The notes below the pieces were generated by a model. It worked only from the letters and a program-made list of their open reading frames with translations. It was not told the DNA's origin and did not search any database. Positions 15,632 to 19,308 of a DNA stretch of 19,308 nucleotides are shown here, piece by piece (position 1 is the stretch's first letter; each line of letters starts with the position of its first letter). Where the stretch lies: assembly GCA_003484545.1 (NCBI GenBank), contig DNCF01000065.1:1-19308 (forward strand), in the 5' to 3' direction. A program made the position numbers and the translations under genes. Source of the stretch: Massilia sp. (GTDB taxonomy: Bacteria > Pseudomonadota > Gammaproteobacteria > Burkholderiales > Burkholderiaceae_D).

Positions 15632-16330
15632 ATGAAACTCCCGTTCGCGCTGGCCCTGCTGGTGTGCTGCGCGCCGGGGACGGCGGCAGAACGGACCCCA
15701 TTCCAGGCGCGCTGCGAGGACACCATCGGCGAAAGCATCTCGGTGCTGTCCTCGCGCCAGAACGGCTACCGCGTCGACAATACCTATTCCTTCCACGGCC
15801 TGACGCGCATGAAGGGCAACCGTGCGCCGGGCAGCTACGTGCTCGGACTGACGCGCGCCGAGAGCCGCGTCGCGATCGCGGTGCACGGACGCATGCTGTC
15901 GGACCCGGCCACCGGTTACGAATGCGTCGCGCCGCGTCTCGACGTAAACCTCTACTACCTCCCGATCGTTGTCTACGTGGGACGCGAGTTCGCGCCCGGC
16001 AGCTGCGCCTACAAGGAAATCCTGGCGCACGAGATGCGCCACCTCGCGGTGTACCAGGACTTCCTGCCGCGCGCCGAGAAGATCGTGAGCGAGGCGCTGG
16101 CGCGGCGATTCGAGGGCAAGCCCATGTATGCGCCGGCCGGCCAGGCGCGCAGTTTGCTGCAGCGCGAGATCGACACCGGCTGGATGCCCTTCATCAGGAA
16201 GGAAATGGCAAAAGTCGAGATCCTGCAGGCAGCGATTGATACTCCGCAGGAATACGCGCGTCTCGGCAAAGTTTGTGCAGGTGAGGTACAGTCTCTTATT
16301 AGACCGGCAAAACGTAAGAAAACGACATGA
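15632..16330 (+). CDS. Secreted HExxH protein, putative zinc metalloprotease-like, function unknown
   Basis: I do not recognise this 232-residue protein as a named gene. It starts with a signal peptide (MKLPFALALLVCCAPGTAAE, likely cut near residue 19), so it should act in the periplasm or outside the cell. There is no good lipobox, since the residue before Cys13 is Cys. Residues 128-143 contain KEILAHEMRHLAVYQDF with an HEMRH (HExxH) zinc-binding motif at 133-137, and a third ligand could be one of the acidic residues downstream. Mature Cys28, Cys98, Cys125 and Cys215 could form disulfides. The tail is very basic (PAKRKKTT). The overall pattern recalls predicted secreted zinc proteases such as DUF922, which is unverified. 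CCAGGA precedes the ATG. The stop overlaps the ispD start (ATGA), so the two are probably co-translated despite having no obvious functional link. Confidence 0.8.
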   Translation: MKLPFALALLVCCAPGTAAERTPFQARCEDTIGESISVLSSRQNGYRVDNTYSFHGLTRMKGNRAPGSYVLGLTRAESRVAIAVHGRMLSDPATGYECVAPRLDVNLYYLPIVVYVGREFAPGSCAYKEILAHEMRHLAVYQDFLPRAEKIVSEALARRFEGKPMYAPAGQARSLLQREIDTGWMPFIRKEMAKVEILQAAIDTPQEYARLGKVCAGEVQSLIRPAKRKKTT

Positions 16331-17031
16331 ATTCACAAGCTCCACGCTATTTCGCCTTGATCCCCGCTGCCGGCGTCGGGGCGCGCATGGCCGCGAACGG
16401 ACCCAAGCAGTACCTGAAAATCGGCGGCAAGCCGATGCTGCGCCATGCCATCGACGCTTTCCTGTTCAGCGAACTGATCGCCCACACCTATGTCGTCGTC
16501 AGCCCCGACGACCCGATCATCGACAGCGTCGTGCCCAGCCACGGCGTGACCGTGCTCAGATGTGGCGGTGCAACACGGATGGAATCGGTCCGGAACGGCC
16601 TGGCGGCCCTGAACGGCACCCTGCGCGAGAACGACTGGGTGCTGGTGCACGATGCGGCCCGGCCCGGCCTGGACGACGGCCTGATCGAAAAGCTGATCAC
16701 GAATACCGGCGAACACCCGGTCGGCGGCGTGCTCGCGCTGCCGGTGGTCGACACCGTCAAGCGCTGCATTGCCGGCGAAGTCGGCACCGTCTCGCGCGAA
16801 GGCATGTGGCTGGCGCAGACGCCGCAGATGTTCCGCTATAAACTGCTGCGCGACGCCCTCGCCGCTGCGCGCGATCCGCACCAGGTCACCGACGACGCTT
16901 CCGCCGTCGAGGCGCTGGGCCTGTCGCCGAAACTGGTCGAAGGCCATCCGCGCAATTTGAAAGTCACGCTGCCGGGCGATATCCGCATTGCCGAGATGTA
17001 CCTGGCGACGACCCAACCTGAATTACTGTAA
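16327..17031 (+). CDS. ispD: 2-C-methyl-D-erythritol 4-phosphate cytidylyltransferase (IspD)
   Basis: IspD joins CTP and 2-C-methyl-D-erythritol 4-phosphate to give CDP-ME and pyrophosphate, the third step of the MEP pathway to isopentenyl diphosphate, in the cytoplasm. The 234-residue protein has the nucleotide-binding signature LIPAAGVGARMAANGPKQYL at residues 11-30, with Arg20 and Lys27 at the same positions as the catalytic pair in Escherichia coli. HDAARP is at 108-113, and the C-terminal NLKVTLPGD segment carries the substrate lysine. Its ATG overlaps the stop of the HExxH gene by four bases, and ispF follows after seven bases. The length is typical. Confidence 0.96.
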   Translation: MNSQAPRYFALIPAAGVGARMAANGPKQYLKIGGKPMLRHAIDAFLFSELIAHTYVVVSPDDPIIDSVVPSHGVTVLRCGGATRMESVRNGLAALNGTLRENDWVLVHDAARPGLDDGLIEKLITNTGEHPVGGVLALPVVDTVKRCIAGEVGTVSREGMWLAQTPQMFRYKLLRDALAAARDPHQVTDDASAVEALGLSPKLVEGHPRNLKVTLPGDIRIAEMYLATTQPELL

Positions 17032-17038
17032 TTGAATC

Positions 17039-17551
17039 ATGGCACTTGCATCCTATAACCCGACCCCGCCGTTCCGCATCGGTACCGGCTATGACTGTCA
17101 CCGGCTGGTCGAGGGCCGCAAGCTGATCGTCGGCGGCGTGACCATTCCGCACCGGCTCGGCCTGTTCGGCCATTCCGACGCCGACGTGCTGCTGCACGCG
17201 ATCATCGACGCCCTGTTCGGCGCCGCCGCGCTGGGCGACATCGGCAAGCATTTCCCCGACACCGACCCGATGTTCGCAGGCGCGGATTCCCGTACTTTGC
17301 TGCGCGAGGCGGCGATGCGCGTCCTCGCCACCGGCTACACCATCGGCAACGTCGACGCGACCATCATCGCCCAGCAGCCGAAGATGGCCCCGCACATCCC
17401 GCAAATGGTCTCGCGCATCGCCGAAGACCTCGGCGTCTCGCCGCAGCAGGTCAACATCAAGGCCAAGACCAACGAGAAGCTGGGCTACCTCGGCCGCGAG
17501 GAAGGCATGGCGGCCGAAGCGGTCGCGATGCTGATCCGCGCCGGCGCGTAA
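17039..17551 (+). CDS. ispF: 2-C-methyl-D-erythritol 2,4-cyclodiphosphate synthase (IspF)
   Basis: IspF converts CDP-ME 2-phosphate to 2-C-methyl-D-erythritol 2,4-cyclodiphosphate and CMP in the MEP pathway; the active enzyme is a trimer. The 170-residue protein shows the metal ligands Asp19 and His21 (GTGYDCHR) and His53 (DADVLLHAIIDAL), with the same 34-residue spacing as Asp8 and His42 in Escherichia coli. It also has GDIGKHFPDTDP (66-77) and a C-terminal KTNEKLGYLGREEGMAAEA stretch. The N-terminus is about ten residues longer than in E. coli. No strong Shine-Dalgarno is seen in the seven-base gap after ispD, so coupling is likely. Confidence 0.96.
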   Translation: MALASYNPTPPFRIGTGYDCHRLVEGRKLIVGGVTIPHRLGLFGHSDADVLLHAIIDALFGAAALGDIGKHFPDTDPMFAGADSRTLLREAAMRVLATGYTIGNVDATIIAQQPKMAPHIPQMVSRIAEDLGVSPQQVNIKAKTNEKLGYLGREEGMAAEAVAMLIRAGA

Positions 17552-17579
17552 GCCGGCCGTTCGGCCTGCCCGCCTTGTA

Positions 17580-17607
17580 CCGCGTGGGTTCGAGAACCCA
17601 CCCTGCG
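17580..17607 (+). repeat. Palindromic repeat, left arm of inverted pair (REP-like)
   Basis: This is a 28-base unit whose core GTGGGTTCGAGAACCCAC (17584-17601) is a perfect eight-base-pair hairpin with a two-base loop. Read on the + strand it matches the reverse complement of the unit at 17648-17675 at 25 of 28 positions. It starts 28 bases after the ispF stop, as expected for a REP-type element at the end of an operon. Confidence 0.75.
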
Positions 17608-17647
17608 AAAAACCGGGCGCCGTTTTCATCGACGGCCTCGGCACAGG

Positions 17648-17675
17648 CGTAGGGTGGGCTCTCGAGCCCACGCGG
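17648..17675 (-). repeat. Palindromic repeat, right arm of inverted pair (REP-like)
   Basis: This is the second 28-base unit, in opposite orientation and 40 bases from the first. Its core GTGGGCTCTCGAGCCCAC (17654-17671) is again a perfect eight-base-pair hairpin. Two of the three differences from the first unit are paired with each other in the stem (T-A becomes C-G), so the fold is kept. Together the arms form a BIME-like doublet that could also fold as one long imperfect stem and act as a transcript end. Confidence 0.75.
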
Positions 17676-17749
17676 CGATACGCGACGTCTCCCCATCAAG
17701 CAACAGCATCGGCGAAAACAAGCCCCTGCCAGCACACCCTCGACATCGT

Positions 17750-17758
17750 TGCTAAAAT
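17750..17758 (+). promoter_or_regulatory. Candidate extended -10 promoter for the MFS gene
   Basis: TGCTAAAAT is an extended -10 element (TGn followed by TAAAAT, five of six bases of the consensus), 42 bases before the MFS start. I find no good -35 hexamer at 16-18 bases, which is tolerable for an extended -10 promoter. It sits in the least GC-rich part of the gap, and transcription would begin around 17765. Confidence 0.4.
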
Positions 17759-17800
17759 CCCATCCCTGATCCACGCCCACGCGTCCGAACCGGGAAACCA

Positions 17801-19057
17801 ATGACCACCAACAACGAGATGTCGCCGCGCGCCGCCTGGCTGCTGATCCTGGCCGCCAGCGCCATCCTGATGATCACCATGGGCGCCCGCCTGACCACCG
17901 GGCTCTTCCTCTCGCCGCTGAACACCTCGACCGGCCTGGGCGTGGCCACGATCAGCTTCGCGATGGCGGTCGGCCAGTTCATGTGGGGCGCCTCGCAGCC
18001 GGTGTTCGGCGCGGTGGCCGACAAGTACGGCTCGGCGCGCGTCATCATCCTCGGCGCCGTGCTGCTGGCCGGCGGCCTGGCCGCCACGCCTTTCGTCAGC
18101 TCGGAGTGGGGCCTGCTGGTCACCCTCGGCGCGCTGTCGGCCGCCGGCGCCGGCGCGGGCAGCTTCTCGATCCTGATCGGCGCCACCGCCCAGCGCCTGC
18201 CCCCCGCGCGGCGGCCCTTCGCGTCCGGCTTCATCAACGCCGGCGGCTCCTTCGGCCAGTTCGTGTTCTCGCCGCTGATGCAGGTCCTGATCGCCGGTCC
18301 CGGCTGGATCGTCGCCATGCTGGCCATGGCCGCGACGACCCTGCTGACCATTCCGCTGGCCTGGTTCATGCGCGGCAAGAGCCCGGCGGCGGATTCCGCC
18401 ACGAAGTCGGTCGCGGCCCCGGGTGCTGCGCCGATCGCCGGCATCGGCCTCACCGAACAGTTGCGCCAGGCCCTGCGCGACCGCAGCTACCTGTGCCTGC
18501 ATGCCGGCTTCTTCACCTGCGGATTTCACATCGCCTTCCTCGTCACCCACCTGCCGGGCGAGGTCGCGCTGTGCGGCCTGCCGGTCGGCGTCGCCGGCAC
18601 CGCCCTCGGGCTGATCGGCCTGTTCAACATCGCCGGCAGCCTGAGTGCCGGCGCGCTGTCGACGCGCTACCGCATGAAGAACCTGCTGGCCCTGATGTAC
18701 GCCAGCCGGGCGCTGATCATCGTCATCTACCTGCTGGCGCCGAAGACGGCGCTGACCTTCTATCTGTTCGCCGCCGCGCTCGGCTTTACCTGGCTCGCCA
18801 CCGTGCCGCCGACCGCCGGCCTGGTCGGCAAGCTGTTCGGCACGCGCTACCTGGCGACCCTGTTCGGGCTGACCCTGCTGTCGCACCAGGTCGGCGGCTT
18901 CTTCGGCGCCTGGCTGGGCGGCCTGGCGTTCGTCCGCTTCGGCGACTACAGCTGGATGTGGTACGCCGACATCGCGCTGGCGCTGGCCGCGGCCCTGGTC
19001 AACCTGCCGATCCGCGAGGCGCCCGTGGCGCGCGGCGGTGTCCTGGCGAAGGCATAG
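17801..19057 (+). CDS. Major facilitator superfamily transporter
   Basis: This 418-residue inner-membrane protein has about twelve hydrophobic helices in two halves, separated by a hydrophilic loop near residues 190-220 (GKSPAADSATKSVAAPGAAP). The MFS motif A appears at residues 70-80 as GAVADKYGSAR and a degenerate copy lies in the second half (GALSTRYRMK). The first helix ends with TMGARLTTGLFLSPL, and the general look is that of OFA/monocarboxylate-type carriers. The substrate cannot be told from the sequence. It is separated from ispF by 249 bases with its own candidate promoter, so it is probably not part of the isoprenoid operon. The Shine-Dalgarno is weak (GGGAAA). The downstream gene starts two bases after its stop. 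Confidence 0.9.
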   Translation: MTTNNEMSPRAAWLLILAASAILMITMGARLTTGLFLSPLNTSTGLGVATISFAMAVGQFMWGASQPVFGAVADKYGSARVIILGAVLLAGGLAATPFVSSEWGLLVTLGALSAAGAGAGSFSILIGATAQRLPPARRPFASGFINAGGSFGQFVFSPLMQVLIAGPGWIVAMLAMAATTLLTIPLAWFMRGKSPAADSATKSVAAPGAAPIAGIGLTEQLRQALRDRSYLCLHAGFFTCGFHIAFLVTHLPGEVALCGLPVGVAGTALGLIGLFNIAGSLSAGALSTRYRMKNLLALMYASRALIIVIYLLAPKTALTFYLFAAALGFTWLATVPPTAGLVGKLFGTRYLATLFGLTLLSHQVGGFFGAWLGGLAFVRFGDYSWMWYADIALALAAALVNLPIREAPVARGGVLAKA

Positions 19058-19059
19058 GC

Positions 19060-19308
19060 GTGGCGCGCGATACCTGGGCCTACCGCGAGGTGGCCGTGCA
19101 CTCGGTGATTGACCCGCGCAGCGGCAAGCTGCGCATCCGCCCCATGCCTGGGCAAGCCTTTGCACCCTCGATGCGGGTGCAGTGCGCGCGCGCCATGAGC
19201 GACCCCGAGCAGTATCCGGCGGGTACGCGTTTCCTGCTCCAAGCCAAGCTCACCGACCGCCTTGGCGGCGAGCCTTTCCTGTACGCCTGGCACGGCGACC
19301 CGGTGCGG
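19060..19308 (+). CDS. Hypothetical protein, 5' part only (cut by window end)
   Basis: An open frame of 83 codons starts at GTG 19060 and runs without a stop to the last base. Its predicted N-terminus MARDTWAYREVAVHSVIDPR is followed by stretches such as RFLLQAKLTDRLGGEPFLYAWHGD. The GTG is preceded by GAAGG at a good distance, inside the end of the MFS gene, and lies two bases after that gene's stop, which supports a coupled two-gene unit. There is no signal peptide or membrane helix in the visible part. I do not recognise a family, and the C-terminus is unseen. Confidence 0.6.
   Translation, partial: MARDTWAYREVAVHSVIDPRSGKLRIRPMPGQAFAPSMRVQCARAMSDPEQYPAGTRFLLQAKLTDRLGGEPFLYAWHGDPVR

Larger units (their letters stand above)
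17552..17800. other. Intergenic region between ispF and the MFS gene
   Basis: This 249-base gap contains no convincing gene. It holds a small hairpin just after ispF (17555-17566, GGCCG-TT-CGGCC), the inverted repeat pair at 17580-17675 and a short AAAAC/GTTTT inverted repeat in its middle (17609-17626). A candidate promoter lies at 17750-17758. It most likely marks the end of the nudix-ispF transcript and the start of a new unit. Confidence 0.6.

Noticed and set aside
17555..17566. Hairpin GGCCG-TT-CGGCC just after ispF as an intrinsic terminator
   Set aside because: It has only a five-base stem and a two-base loop with no T-run. The repeat pair downstream is a better candidate for the transcript end.
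17609..17626. AAAAC/GTTTT inverted repeat between the two palindromic units
   Set aside because: The stem is five bases, mostly A-T, with an eight-base loop. It is too weak to call by itself.
1..19308. tRNA, rRNA, CRISPR arrays, insertion sequences, phage or defence genes
   Set aside because: I looked for these on both strands and saw none. The genes are core metabolism and one transporter.

Overview
The window is a GC-rich stretch of chromosome in which every gene I can support reads left to right on the + strand. The gene content points to a beta-proteobacterium of the order Burkholderiales, and most probably the Oxalobacteraceae (Massilia/Duganella/Janthinobacterium-like). The grounds are a complete 14-gene nuoA-N operon with separate nuoC and nuoD, a DUF2818-type membrane gene directly after nuoN, and ispD-ispF close downstream. 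The taxonomic placement is inferred from gene order and protein character, not from a database search.

Region 1 (1-14619) is the nuo operon for the proton-pumping NADH:ubiquinone oxidoreductase (respiratory complex I). All 14 genes look intact. Spacing runs from 4-base overlaps to 35 bases, which fits one polycistronic transcript whose promoter lies left of the window. NuoE, F and G form the NADH-oxidising module. NuoB, C, D and I form the connecting, quinone-reducing module. NuoA, H, J, K, L, M and N form the membrane proton-pumping arm. The expected Fe-S ligands and membrane-arm charged residues are visible in place. NuoG lacks the extra N7 cluster motif.

Region 2 (14623-15006) encodes a small DUF2818-like membrane protein. 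It starts at TTG one codon after the nuoN stop, in the same frame. It carries a Ser-rich linker whose DNA contains two adjacent perfect hairpins.

Region 3 (15007-17551) begins with a hairpin and then holds a Nudix hydrolase, a secreted HExxH protein of unknown function, ispD and ispF. The HExxH gene overlaps ispD by four bases. IspD and IspF are two steps of the MEP isoprenoid pathway, which supplies precursors for ubiquinone, the electron acceptor of complex I.

Region 4 (17552-19308) begins with a 249-base intergenic stretch. It holds an inverted pair of 28-base palindromic repeats (REP/BIME-like) with a compensatory base change, then an extended -10 promoter candidate. An MFS transporter follows, and then the 5' part of an unrecognised gene cut by the window end.

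This is mostly core housekeeping sequence. I see no tRNA, rRNA, CRISPR array, insertion sequence, phage or defence system. The points most worth a second look are the palindromic repeat pair, the DUF2818 start and linker, the His/Asp-rich loop of NuoL, and the HExxH gene coupled to ispD.
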